From the NCBI RefSeq assembly GCF_039522605.1, contig NZ_BAAADS010000009.1:1-64000 (forward strand): a stretch of DNA of 64,000 nucleotides, read 5' to 3'. This document shows positions 41,524 through 50,009 of the stretch, piece after piece. The notes beneath the pieces are model-generated. The model was not told where the DNA came from. It did no database searches and was given only the letters and a program-made list of their open reading frames with translations. The position numbers and the translations under genes were made by a program. The stretch's first letter is position 1; the number at the start of each line of letters is the position of its first letter. This DNA comes from Lentibacillus siamensis. GTDB lineage: Bacteria > Bacillota > Bacilli > Bacillales > Amphibacillaceae.

Positions 41524-42519
41524 TTAAAAAATACTTAAGTCCCACTGGCTCGCAATATGCCTCAGCAGCCGTATACCGGCAATACTGTTGCCTTTATCAT
41601 CAAGTGCCGGACCATAAACACCAATCCCGCAGCCTTCCAGAAATGGCAATTCCTCGTCACGAACTCTTGGTGGTACTGCAGCAATGATACCTCCTGAAAC
41701 ACCACTTTTTGCCGGAACCCCTACATATGTTGCAAATTTTCCTGAAGCATCATACATACCACATGTTAGCATAAGTGCTTTGGCAATTCTTGCAACCTGT
41801 CTTGGAATAATTTCATCCCGTGTTTCCGGGTCAATCCCATCATTGGCAAGAATTAAACCAATTTGCGCCAGATCATTAACAGTCACTTCAATGGAACATT
41901 GCTTAAAATACGTTTCCAGCGTAATATTTAAATCGGATTCCAGAAAACCGGTCTCCAAAAGATAATAACCAATCGCCCTGTTTCGTATGGAAGTATCACG
42001 TTCAGATTCGTACACATCCACATTGATTGCCGGACGGTAGCCAAGCATCTCCGTAAGCAATTCAAAAATTGGTTCCATTTTTTCATCGGACGTTCGCCCT
42101 TCCAAAATGGATGAGACTGTTATTGCTCCTGCATTAACAAGGGGGTTAAACGGTTTTTTCACCTGTCGCATTTCCAGATGCATGATGGAGTTGAATGCTT
42201 CCCCGGTCGGTTCCACATCAACTTTATCAAGCATATAGCCAACCCCGCGTTCCATACACGCCACAATAAAACTCAGCACCTTGGAAATACTCTGTATCGT
42301 GAATGGTGAATCCGTTGCACCCGAACTAATTGTCATGCCGCCCTTCCCGATAATGGTAATACCAAGATCATTCGGATCAGCCTTTTGCAGTTCAGGAATA
42401 TAGGATGCCACTTCACCGTCACCAATTTTATTATGATAAAAAGCTACCCAATCATCAACATATTCCTGCAGCCATTCTTCTGTCTGTTCCGTGTTCCAGT
42501 TTGCTGTCCCCTGTACCAT
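41524..42519 (-). CDS. glsA: Glutaminase A
   Basis: A 331-residue serine-dependent beta-lactamase-fold glutaminase that hydrolyses glutamine to glutamate and ammonia. Active-site S-x-x-K is in FTIQSISKVLS, with NPLVNAGAI, ERDTSIRNRAIGYYL, and the C-terminal GVPAKSGVSGGIIAAVP. The start MVQGTAN has GAGGTGG five bases upstream; the 16 extra upstream codons contain that site. It may supply glutamate, or act in acid or osmotic balance. Confidence 0.92.
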   Translation of the reverse strand: MVQGTANWNTEQTEEWLQEYVDDWVAFYHNKIGDGEVASYIPELQKADPNDLGITIIGKGGMTISSGATDSPFTIQSISKVLSFIVACMERGVGYMLDKVDVEPTGEAFNSIMHLEMRQVKKPFNPLVNAGAITVSSILEGRTSDEKMEPIFELLTEMLGYRPAINVDVYESERDTSIRNRAIGYYLLETGFLESDLNITLETYFKQCSIEVTVNDLAQIGLILANDGIDPETRDEIIPRQVARIAKALMLTCGMYDASGKFATYVGVPAKSGVSGGIIAAVPPRVRDEELPFLEGCGIGVYGPALDDKGNSIAGIRLLRHIASQWDLSIF

Positions 42520-42959
42520 ATCATCCACCTCACTTTTTAGTATGCCAACACTGATTAAACGTCTCATGTACTAGTTATGTTTTCCATTGTCATGCTGTAA
42601 AATGCTGCATACGTAATAATTAATATATCGTCCCAAAAAAGAAATATCATTTTTCCTGCCAAACCGCCACAACCAACATTTATAAAAACATACTCCGTTC
42701 CAATAAATCAAGCCGGAACAATGATATTAAAAGGAATTTTCAACGTTTACATGGTTTCCAAAACGGACCTTACTATTCCGACAAATCGCACGACCTTTTT
42801 ACATTTTCCCGTCTGTATCAAATAGATTCCACCGAATTGCCATCGTCAAACAAATGATCATAGCAATTTGCGGGATGTTTCCTGCGGGGTCATAATCGGC
42901 TAAAACTTTTTCCGGACTCAAGTTGAAGCAGTGCATGTTTCCTGGGGTATTAAAGTCAT
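42520..42959. other. 440-base gap with no recognised feature
   Basis: I find no gene or RNA family here. The words ATGTTTCCTG plus GGGGT recur at 42875 and 42935. The segment is AT-rich near the glutaminase start, where its promoter must lie. Confidence 0.5.
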
Positions 42960-42999
42960 TAAAAAAGTGCTGATCCACTTCCGATCAGCACTTTTTCAA
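42960..42999. terminator. Bidirectional terminator after the CAP-domain gene
   Basis: AAAAAGTGCTGATC and GATCAGCACTTTTT form a perfect stem with T-runs on both strands. Confidence 0.9.
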
Positions 43000-43018
43000 T
43001 CTTCTTATTTACCCGTTT

Positions 43019-43858
43019 TTATTTTCCAATGAATTGCTGGGTCCAGTAATTTCCGTTTTCTACATACCCTACTCCAATATGAGTGAAGCTTTCATTTAGA
43101 ATGTTTTCACGGTGGCCTTCACTGTTCATCCAACCATTGACAACTTCCTGTGGTGTACGCTGACCTCTTGCAATGTTTTCACCTGCAGTTTTATAAGTGA
43201 TTCCATATTGTTTCATCATATCAAAAGGTGATCCGTACGTCGGGCTGTTATGGGAGAAATAATTGTTTTCCGCCATATCACGGGACTTCTCACGAGCTAC
43301 TTTACTTAATTCATTACTGATTTCAAGCGGTTCTAATCCCCGTTCAGTACGTTCCTGGTTTGTCAATTCAACAACTTTCTTTTCGTACTGGCTCAACTGA
43401 TTGGCTTGGCTATTGTTTTGCTGTTGCCCAGTTGCTTGGTTCTGTTCTTGGTTTTGCTGCTGCGCAGGTGCTTCTGTTTGTTCCTGTTGAGGTGCCTGCA
43501 CTTGTTTTGCTGGTTCTTCTTGTTGATCAGACTGTTTATTTTGCTCAGGCTGTTCCTGTTGACCTTGCTTCTGTGTTTCCTGTTCTGGTACAGGCTGTTT
43601 TGTTTCCTGTTTAGGTTCAGGTTTTTCCTGCTGTGCAGTGGCCTGCTTGTTCACGGAAACTTTCTCCCAGTCTACATTACCAAAATATTTATCAAGGAAA
43701 CTATTAAAATCCTTTGATGAAAGCTGCAAGCAATCACTGTTTTGCTGTGACTGACTTTGAGATTTATCTGTATTTGCTTCGGCATCAGTGGTAGTTTGCA
43801 AAGCCCCACCAAATAAAACTGCCGCAGAAACGGTTGTTACTACAACTTTATTAAACAT
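43019..43858 (-). CDS. Exported CAP-domain protein with Q/E-rich linker
   Basis: A 279-residue exported protein: a signal peptide (cleavage near ADAEA), a low-complexity Q/E/P linker (about 65-150) and a C-terminal CAP/SCP domain with YFSHNSPTYG, AGENIARG and WMNSEGHRENILNE, the metal-binding histidines and glutamates of the family. YkwD of B. subtilis is a relative; the role is not known, perhaps in spores or in the envelope. Start MFNKVV has AGGAGAGG upstream; 14 upstream codons are not used. Monocistronic. Confidence 0.88.
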   Translation of the reverse strand: MFNKVVVTTVSAAVLFGGALQTTTDAEANTDKSQSQSQQNSDCLQLSSKDFNSFLDKYFGNVDWEKVSVNKQATAQQEKPEPKQETKQPVPEQETQKQGQQEQPEQNKQSDQQEEPAKQVQAPQQEQTEAPAQQQNQEQNQATGQQQNNSQANQLSQYEKKVVELTNQERTERGLEPLEISNELSKVAREKSRDMAENNYFSHNSPTYGSPFDMMKQYGITYKTAGENIARGQRTPQEVVNGWMNSEGHRENILNESFTHIGVGYVENGNYWTQQFIGK

Positions 43859-44040
43859 CTTGTCACCTCTCCTGTGTTTTTTAATTTGCAAAATCATCAT
43901 ACCACGTGGTTCGTGTAATAATTCTGGAAGCCATTACCATAGAAAAGTTCAGATGCAGAAAATGCCACAGAACTGAGCCTGAAACATAGATTGATAGGAA
44001 AATATACTTTATACAGGGGAAAATTGGAATTTTATCTCTC

Positions 44041-44071
44041 TTGACATCTTGTAAACCAGGGCTGTTATATT
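44041..44071 (+). promoter_or_regulatory. Candidate mreBH promoter
   Basis: TTGACA, then TTATAT at 18 bases or an extended TGT-TATATT at 19 bases. Transcription from here would leave a leader of about 200 bases before the mreBH start; I see no known RNA motif in it. Confidence 0.5.
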
Positions 44072-44276
44072 ACAAAACCACCGGAATTGTAATAAAAATG
44101 TTACTTGATTTTCCCCCGCCAATTGTTCTCTAGAAATACCGTCAAACCAATATATGTCAGATGTTTATCTACCCCCAGAAAGTATGGTAAAGTTAAGAAT
44201 AAATATAATGAATTTCTATATCTTCTGTCGTTTACACATATGATAGAAAACTGTTACATCATTGGAGGAACTTGCT

Positions 44277-45284
44277 ATGTTATCAAATGCTGAAATTGGA
44301 ATTGATTTAGGTACTGCAAATATACTTATTTATTCAAAGACAAAAGGAGTCGTATTAAACGAGCCATCTGTGGTTGCCATTGATATGAACACCAAAAACG
44401 TTGTTGCCGTTGGAGCAGAAGCTAAGGAAATGGTCGGAAAAACCCCTCAGAACATTGTTCCGATCCGTCCATTAAGAGATGGTGTCATTGCCGACTACGA
44501 TGTCACCGCACAAATGCTGAAGGAATTTTTGAAAAAAGTCAGCAAAAAAATGGGGCTATCCATGCGTAAGCCGACGGTTGTCGTATGTACCCCATCCGGA
44601 AGTACAACCGTTGAACGCCGTGCCATTCACAATGCTGTAACCAGTTATGGAGCTAAACATGTTCATTTAATAGAAGAACCGGTCGCAGCAGCAATTGGCG
44701 CTGACCTGCCCGTTGATGAACCTATTGCCAATGTAATTGTGGATATTGGCGGCGGTACAAGTGAAGTAGGGATTATATCATTTGGCGGGGTGGTTTCATG
44801 TAACTCCATTCGTACCGGCGGGGATAAAATGGATGAGGAAATTACCCATTATATCCGCAAAAAGTACAATATTCTAATCGGTGAACGAACCGCTGAAAAT
44901 ATTAAAATGGAAATTGGTCATGCCAATGAGGATCATAAGGAAGAAACAATGGAAGTACGCGGGCGCGATATGGTAACCGGCCTTCCAAAAACAGTAACTG
45001 TATCTTCAAAAGAAGTATTTTCCGCCCTGAACGAATCATTGGAAAAGATCCTTGAGGCAATCCGCGCAACACTGGAGAACTGCCCACCTGAATTAAGCGG
45101 GGACATTGTTGACCGCGGAATCGTTCTAACTGGCGGCGGGTCATTATTAAATGGAATGCAGGACTGGCTGTCACAAGAAATTATTGTTCCGGTTCACATT
45201 GCGCCGAATCCGCTTGAGTCTGTTGCTATCGGAACAGGGAAAGCACTTAAAATGATTACGAAATTGCAAAAAGCAGCTAAATAG
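44277..45284 (+). CDS. mreBH: Actin-like rod-shape protein MreBH
   Basis: A 335-residue MreB homologue, the exact length of B. subtilis MreBH. It polymerises under the membrane and guides side-wall synthesis and the LytE hydrolase. The actin nucleotide motifs are intact: IGIDLGTANI, EEPVAAAIGADLPV, VDIGGGTSEVGI and LTGGGSLL. It is not in an mreBCD or spoIIID-mbl context, which, with the SMRKP and EDHKEETMEVRGRD segments, favours MreBH over MreB or Mbl. GGAGG lies eight bases before the ATG; an upstream TTG in frame contains the ribosome site. Confidence 0.88.
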   Translation: MLSNAEIGIDLGTANILIYSKTKGVVLNEPSVVAIDMNTKNVVAVGAEAKEMVGKTPQNIVPIRPLRDGVIADYDVTAQMLKEFLKKVSKKMGLSMRKPTVVVCTPSGSTTVERRAIHNAVTSYGAKHVHLIEEPVAAAIGADLPVDEPIANVIVDIGGGTSEVGIISFGGVVSCNSIRTGGDKMDEEITHYIRKKYNILIGERTAENIKMEIGHANEDHKEETMEVRGRDMVTGLPKTVTVSSKEVFSALNESLEKILEAIRATLENCPPELSGDIVDRGIVLTGGGSLLNGMQDWLSQEIIVPVHIAPNPLESVAIGTGKALKMITKLQKAAK

Positions 45285-45345
45285 AAGGAAAAATCGAATC
45301 GTGGTCATAACTGAGGCACGTGTATAGCTATTCCACAAATAAATC

Positions 45346-45388
45346 AGAGCCTGTTTTGAAAGTCAATCTAAACAGGCTCTTTTATTAT
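45346..45388 (+). terminator. Terminator after mreBH
   Basis: AGAGCCTGTTT and AAACAGGCTCT form an 11-pair stem with a 13-base loop, then TTTTA. Confidence 0.88.
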
Positions 45389-45445
45389 TTGCCTTGGTAA
45401 AGGTATGACAGCTTCGACCAGTACTCTCGGGATTAATCCCAATAC

Positions 45446-46906
45446 TTAGTATGGAAATTGACGCTGTCGGTAGTTAACCGAGATCCACTTCATGGTTGTA
45501 AATTCCTCCAGGCTCCATTCCCCGTTCAGCCGGCCAAGTCCTGATTGTTTTTCACCGCCGAATGCGACAATCGGTTCATCATTAATCGTAATGTCATTGA
45601 CGTGGATCATACCGGTATGTACCTCTTTGGCCAATTGGACACCGCGCTCCCCGTCAGCTGTATGGACTGCTCCGCTGAGACCAAACTCGGTATTATTTGC
45701 AATCCGGATCGCATCTTCGTCTGTTTCGAACGGTATGACACTGACAACCGGTCCAAACATTTCTTCCTGGGCAACAGCCATATCCGGCGTAACATCGGTT
45801 AAAATCGTTGGTTCCACCATATTACCGGAGATCCTGCCTTTTAAAATAGGTGTAGCACCTTGTTCAATGCCTTTTTCAATGATTGATTCAAGTCTCTGTG
45901 CCGCATCCTCGTTGACGACAGGACCGATAACTGTATCCGGGTCACGCGGATCGCCGGTTTTCAAGGAAGAAATTTTCGTTTTATATTTGGTAATGAACGC
46001 TTCGTAAATAGCTTGATGGACAATAATCCGGTTGGCGGACATACAGATTTGTCCCTGATGCGTAAACCGACTGAAAGCTGCTGCGTTAACCGCATAATCT
46101 ATATCAGCATCGTCAAGAATGATAAAAGCACTGTTACCACCCAATTCGAGAAGTGGTTTCTTGAAATGTTTAACCGCAACCTGGGCAATATGACGGCCAA
46201 CATTGGTTGATCCAGTGAACGAAATGATACGTGGGATCGGATGCTCCACAAATGCATCACCGATTTCGCTGATATCAGTGACCACCACGTTGAACAATCC
46301 CTTTGGAACGCCTGCCTCTTCAAAAATCTTTGCAATAAGAGTACCGCCAACAATTGGTGTCTCCTCATGCGCTTTCAATACAACACCATTGCCCGCACCA
46401 ATCGCCGGCCCAATCGATTTTACAGACAGGAAGAAAGGAAAGTTGAATGGACTGATTACACCAACCACACCTGCTGGCATGCAATACAGGCGATTTTCTT
46501 TTCCATCTTCCACAGACGGCAGGATTTTGCCCTGTTTTTTCAAAGGGAAAGTTGCTGCCTCCTTTAACATATCTTTGACAAGTCCAATTTCAAATGCAGC
46601 TTTTAAGCGTGTACCGCCCAGTTCATCTATAATAAATTCAGTAATATCATCCTCATGCTCCTCTACATATGAGGCAGCATTTTCAAGAATATCCCGCTGC
46701 TTGTATGGATTGATTTGATTCCACGCATCCATTCCTTCTTTTGCAGCCTGATAAGCAGCATCCACATCCTTTTTTCCAGCCATCTTGAACTCTGTAATTA
46801 CCTCACCATTGTATGGATTATTATCAGCCAGTGTACGGTTGCTGTTTCCTTCACGCCATGTTCCGGCAATATACTGTTTGTTAATCGAATTAATGTCCAA
46901 CACCAT
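45446..46906 (-). CDS. NAD(P)-dependent aldehyde dehydrogenase (YfmT-like)
   Basis: A 486-residue aldehyde dehydrogenase. Landmarks: ISPFNFPFFLSVKSIGPAI, FTGSTNVGRHIAQ, the glutamate in ELGGNS, the catalytic cysteine in GQICMSANR and EEMFGPVVSV. It resembles the benzaldehyde/vanillin group (YfmT in B. subtilis), though the substrate is inference. GGAGGATAA precedes the ATG. Dispersed element C lies 56 bases upstream. Monocistronic. Confidence 0.88.
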   Translation of the reverse strand: MVLDINSINKQYIAGTWREGNSNRTLADNNPYNGEVITEFKMAGKKDVDAAYQAAKEGMDAWNQINPYKQRDILENAASYVEEHEDDITEFIIDELGGTRLKAAFEIGLVKDMLKEAATFPLKKQGKILPSVEDGKENRLYCMPAGVVGVISPFNFPFFLSVKSIGPAIGAGNGVVLKAHEETPIVGGTLIAKIFEEAGVPKGLFNVVVTDISEIGDAFVEHPIPRIISFTGSTNVGRHIAQVAVKHFKKPLLELGGNSAFIILDDADIDYAVNAAAFSRFTHQGQICMSANRIIVHQAIYEAFITKYKTKISSLKTGDPRDPDTVIGPVVNEDAAQRLESIIEKGIEQGATPILKGRISGNMVEPTILTDVTPDMAVAQEEMFGPVVSVIPFETDEDAIRIANNTEFGLSGAVHTADGERGVQLAKEVHTGMIHVNDITINDEPIVAFGGEKQSGLGRLNGEWSLEEFTTMKWISVNYRQRQFPY

Positions 46907-46961
46907 TTATCCTCCTTGGAATCAATTTCTATCAAAACTTTCAATTGAAATTTCACTTACA

Positions 46962-47062
46962 TTAGAAAATTTAGTCGGCACCAATAGCCTTTATGTGACT
47001 ACCTTAGTCGCATAAGATTTACATTCCCCCTATATACCAACACTTTCTTTCTTATCTGCCAA
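46962..47062 (+). repeat. Dispersed structured element, copy C
   Basis: Third and most divergent copy: TTAGAAAA, TTTAGTC, GGCACCAATAGCCTTTATGTGAC, then CTTAGTCGCATAAG (a short perfect hairpin), a roughly 30-base insert compared with copy B, and the end TTATCTGCCAA. Like copy B, it lies immediately upstream of a minus-strand gene and points away from it. The rest of this gap up to the tasA terminator shows nothing else I recognise. Confidence 0.55.
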
Positions 47063-47196
47063 CTAACTTTCCCTTTAGCCGTTATAAAATACGGTGTCTT
47101 CTCCGAATATTCATTTTACGAAATGTGGTTGATACTTTTCCATAACCGCCCATAAATGTTCTCAAACGATGATTTTTTCGTTTGCACCTGCAGCAC

Positions 47197-47234
47197 AAAG
47201 ACCGATTATCCTTAAAAATGGATAATCGGTCTGA
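47197..47234 (-). terminator. Hairpin downstream of tasA
   Basis: AGACCGATTATCC and GGATAATCGGTCT form a perfect 13-pair stem; the T-tract on the minus strand is short (TTTG). Probably the terminator of tapA-sipW-tasA. Confidence 0.65.
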
Positions 47235-47305
47235 TTTGTCTTTTAATAATATTTTTTAGACAGATCATTTACGACAGTTTTAGCAGGATCATATCCTCCC
47301 AAGAG

Positions 47306-47911
47306 TTACTCATTAGGTAAACTTGTATCGCCATCTCCTTGCTTCGCATTAAATTTCCACTTAAGATTGACAGTATCTCCCTGGAACTGGTTTTGCGGTT
47401 CATCACTGTTAACAAATTCAAATTCAACTGCAAATAAGTTCTCTTCGCCTGATTTTAATCCGGCTCCATGACCATCAGCTTCCGGATCAATTACATTTTC
47501 TTCTACAAGGTTAAGCGGATTTTCCTTAAGTTCTGCCAATGTCGTTTCATAAACAACAGTATAACCTTTTGTGTCATTAATAAGGAAATTCAATTTAATT
47601 TGCTCACCAAAGTCACTTGTATTATCACCATTTACATCCGTTACAGTATATTCAGTATTCAGGATGATTTGGCTCATATCAAGGTTACCTATATTACTTA
47701 GTTCAAACTCCCGAACAACTTTGTCTCCCGGCTTCATACTATCCAAATTAATAATATTTGTTTTATTTGCGGAAAGATCCAAAGTCCCGGCAGCAAATGT
47801 ATTATTCGTTACGACTTGATCACTGAAGTATGCGTATGTTCCTCCTCCTACCAATGATAGTCCGAGCGCTGCTGAAGCAATGCCTAAACCTATTTTCTTC
47901 TTTATGCCCAT
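47306..47911 (-). CDS. tasA: TasA/CalY family biofilm-matrix fibre protein
   Basis: A 201-residue exported protein with a SipW-type signal peptide (GLSLVGGGTYAYFSD) and the mature start VTNNTFAAGTLDLSAN, hallmarks of TasA and camelysin (CalY). TasA forms extracellular fibres that hold biofilms together. The body is the Ig-like jelly-roll of the family (SNIGNLDMSQIILN, GLKSGEENLFAVEFEF). It is shorter than B. subtilis TasA (261), closer to CalY of the B. cereus group (about 200). AAAGGGGAA lies before the ATG. Third gene of the tapA-sipW-tasA operon. Confidence 0.9.
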   Translation of the reverse strand: MGIKKKIGLGIASAALGLSLVGGGTYAYFSDQVVTNNTFAAGTLDLSANKTNIINLDSMKPGDKVVREFELSNIGNLDMSQIILNTEYTVTDVNGDNTSDFGEQIKLNFLINDTKGYTVVYETTLAELKENPLNLVEENVIDPEADGHGAGLKSGEENLFAVEFEFVNSDEPQNQFQGDTVNLKWKFNAKQGDGDTSLPNE

Positions 47912-47985
47912 AAACTTTCCATTCCCCTTTCCTACCTAATCTTGGTATAGGTAATATTTAATATTTTGAACCCCTTACAAGGATA

Positions 47986-48564
47986 TCAAGCGTCAGTTGA
48001 TGATACTTTCTCTTTTTTCTTATGCCCGTCGATTTCTTTAAAAGCCCTCCAAATCATGATAACGGAATGAACGAGTAATAAAATCCCAGGCAGGATTACC
48101 AGTAGTGCGGTACCTTCCTTCGATTGTGCAAAGTGCATAAAATAGCCAACAAACGGGACTGTGAATCCGGTATAAACAGCTTCAACATTCTCCGGGGATA
48201 CTGGTTTAAAGTCGCGATTGTCATTATTGTCCCCCTTTGTAATATATTTTGTTTGGCTGCCTGTACCCTTAACTTCATGAATACGGTGTGTAACGGTTGT
48301 TGTTTTGTCTGTCTTATATGTAATCACATCACCTTTATTTAGCTTTAAGACATGATTAACGGGTTTAACCGCAATAATCGATCCGGTTTGAAAAGTTGGC
48401 TCCATCGAACCTGATAAAACCACCTTAAACTGATAACCAAAAATGCTAGGTTCTCCACCAGAAGCCTTTGATGAAATAACCATAAAAATCATAAAAATTA
48501 ATACGATAATTAAAAGAGTTGTCACTGCATTGCTTAACCATTTCTTAAGTGTACGGAATGTCAT
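47986..48564 (-). CDS. sipW: ER-type signal peptidase I SipW
   Basis: A 192-residue membrane peptidase that matures TapA and TasA. The Ser/His (ER-type) active site is visible: S53 in LSGSMEPTF and H93 in VTHRI, instead of the Ser/Lys dyad of ordinary bacterial peptidases. The family aspartate-rich KGDNND follows. Helices: about 16-31 N-terminal and 148-170 C-terminal. The ATG overlaps the tapA stop by four bases. Confidence 0.95.
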   Translation of the reverse strand: MTFRTLKKWLSNAVTTLLIIVLIFMIFMVISSKASGGEPSIFGYQFKVVLSGSMEPTFQTGSIIAVKPVNHVLKLNKGDVITYKTDKTTTVTHRIHEVKGTGSQTKYITKGDNNDNRDFKPVSPENVEAVYTGFTVPFVGYFMHFAQSKEGTALLVILPGILLLVHSVIMIWRAFKEIDGHKKKEKVSSTDA

Positions 48565-49103
48565 TTTTCACCCTCACTTTTACGCAGATTCTTTTTCTCT
48601 TTGTCTTTATCATTATTTTCATCCTGTTTCTTTTCTGCAGACTGACTGTTACTTTCTGATTCATTATTAATGGACTCTTGGGTGTCATCTTCCTTTTTTG
48701 AAGTTTCTTTATCTGTGCCAGTTTTTTGGTCCTTTGGTTCCGCTGTTTCATCCTGTTTTATTTTTTTCTTCTCCGTGTTGTCTTTGTTCTTTGGATGGTC
48801 CTGTTTCTCAGTATTTGTCTGCTTCGTTTCTTTATCGGTTATTTTTTTACTTTCTTGTTTGTCTTTATCGGTTGCTTTTTTATTTTCTTGTTTGACCGGC
48901 TCCACTTCCTCCTTCTCAACCTCCCAGGTCCCCACTGTAATCGTACCGGAGGCTGTTTCTGTATCGGTAAAGTAAGCATTAGTTGGGGTTGTAATATTTA
49001 TGAAACCGGTTAATGTAATTAAAAAGATAATGCCTAATTGGAGGCAAAGGATAGAAAACCAGTTTTTGTGTATAAAGGTTTTGAAGTTCTTTCGTTTAAA
49101 GAT
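48561..49103 (-). CDS. tapA: TapA-like fibre-anchoring protein, non-canonical start
   Basis: A frame of about 180 codons: a basic start (IFKRKNFKTF), a hydrophobic helix (ILCLQLGIIFLITLTGFI), the SipW-dependent cleavage region TNAYFTDTETASGTITVGTW, then a highly charged K/E/D/T low-complexity tail. Position before sipW and the signal type identify TapA (YqxM), which anchors TasA fibres. No ATG, GTG or TTG exists upstream of the signal peptide in this frame. A strong ribosome site AAGGAGG lies nine bases before an ATC at 49103, taken here as the start. A GTG at 48935 would remove the whole signal peptide and so is unlikely. A sequencing or start-codon error is the alternative. Confidence 0.65.
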   Translation of the reverse strand: MFKRKNFKTFIHKNWFSILCLQLGIIFLITLTGFINITTPTNAYFTDTETASGTITVGTWEVEKEEVEPVKQENKKATDKDKQESKKITDKETKQTNTEKQDHPKNKDNTEKKKIKQDETAEPKDQKTGTDKETSKKEDDTQESINNESESNSQSAEKKQDENNDKDKEKKNLRKSEGEK

Positions 49104-49415
49104 TTTTTGATTCCTCCTTCTTACAAGAAAACAAAGAATGAATAACAGCAGTTTCTCTTAAAATTACAATTCGTGGTTTTAATGCATATTCCTTTATTTT
49201 ATTTCAAAAAATTACAAAATGAATAAATAGTACCCCTTATTTTATAAATAGTGCTTTGTATCTATGTTCCAGGAAGTCCTTCGTTTAAATTACATTCATT
49301 TAACCCCTTATAATTCTAGTTTTCTGTCGACAAGGAGAATTTTTTCTGTAAAAATGAAGGATTTTCGAAGGATGTATTGAATTACTGTATATAGCAGGAT
49401 TGATGAGGTGATTAC

Positions 49416-49769
49416 ATGTATACCGTAATATATCTGTATCGGGTGAAGCAGGAGAAAATCCAAAAGTTTATTGATATTAATGAAAAGGCAAGTGAAATAT
49501 ATCTGTCAAGCGGAGCACTGGAGGACATGACTTATTTGGCGGATGATCTTGATGGAAACCACGGATGCATGGGGCTGTTCGATGTGATCGATGTGGCGGA
49601 TGATGAATCTGTCATATTCGGGCAGTCTGTTTTCCGTAACAGATCCCACTATGATGAAGTAATGGAACAAATTGATAATGATTCGGAAGTCAAACAACTT
49701 TTTGATGAGATGAGGGATACAATTGACATGTCGAGGGTTATCACGTCAACTTTTTCAACTGAGCTGTAA
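49416..49769 (+). CDS. DUF1428-like protein
   Basis: A 117-residue soluble protein. The opening MYTVIYLYRVKQEKIQKFIDINEKASEIYLSSGALED (landmarks MYTVIYLYRV and YLSSGALED) matches the alpha-beta-barrel-dimer DUF1428 type. Function unknown. ATGAGGTGAT precedes the ATG. Its promoter was not clear: the 310-base gap to tapA contains AT-rich sequence and a repeated ACTATTTAT word, nothing more certain. Divergent from tapA and upstream of the CoA-transferase promoter. Confidence 0.7.
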   Translation: MYTVIYLYRVKQEKIQKFIDINEKASEIYLSSGALEDMTYLADDLDGNHGCMGLFDVIDVADDESVIFGQSVFRNRSHYDEVMEQIDNDSEVKQLFDEMRDTIDMSRVITSTFSTEL

Positions 49770-49776
49770 GTTTTTG

Positions 49777-49805
49777 TTTACAAATTTTTCAGAATACTAT
49801 ATAAT
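49777..49805 (+). promoter_or_regulatory. Promoter of the CoA-transferase/acyl-CoA dehydrogenase operon
   Basis: TTTACA, a 17-base spacer and TATAAT. The roughly 200-base leader contains an imperfect palindrome ATGAATATAGAATCAT (12 of 16) beginning in the -10 box, which might bind a regulator, and an ATGATCAT palindrome. Confidence 0.65.
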
Positions 49806-50009
49806 GAATATAGAATCATGTGAAGACGCTGCCACGTCCACCTAACATGATCATGATCGATTCCACAATACAAATACTGTGCTGCCTAATCTGTTTACAG
49901 TTCGAACCCCAGTTCTGTTCCAGCGGATAAAAAGCCAGTTCAATTTGACTCCGGAGAATTCTCCGGTCATGTTGAAGTGGTTTATTTTAATTTGGAGAGG
50001 AGTGATGTT

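Noticed and set aside
43360..43717. Plus-strand leucine-rich frames over the CAP-domain gene
   Set aside because: They are shadows of the CAA/CAG-rich Q/E linker read on the other strand.
44171..44176. ACCCCC upstream of mreBH as a SigI -35 box
   Set aside because: B. subtilis mreBH is SigI-dependent, but no CGAA -10 box lies at the expected distance. Left as a possibility only.
49893..49915. tRNA T-arm-like sequence CAGTTCGAACCCCAG
   Set aside because: The flanks cannot form the T stem or a cloverleaf, and no CCA end or D arm is present.
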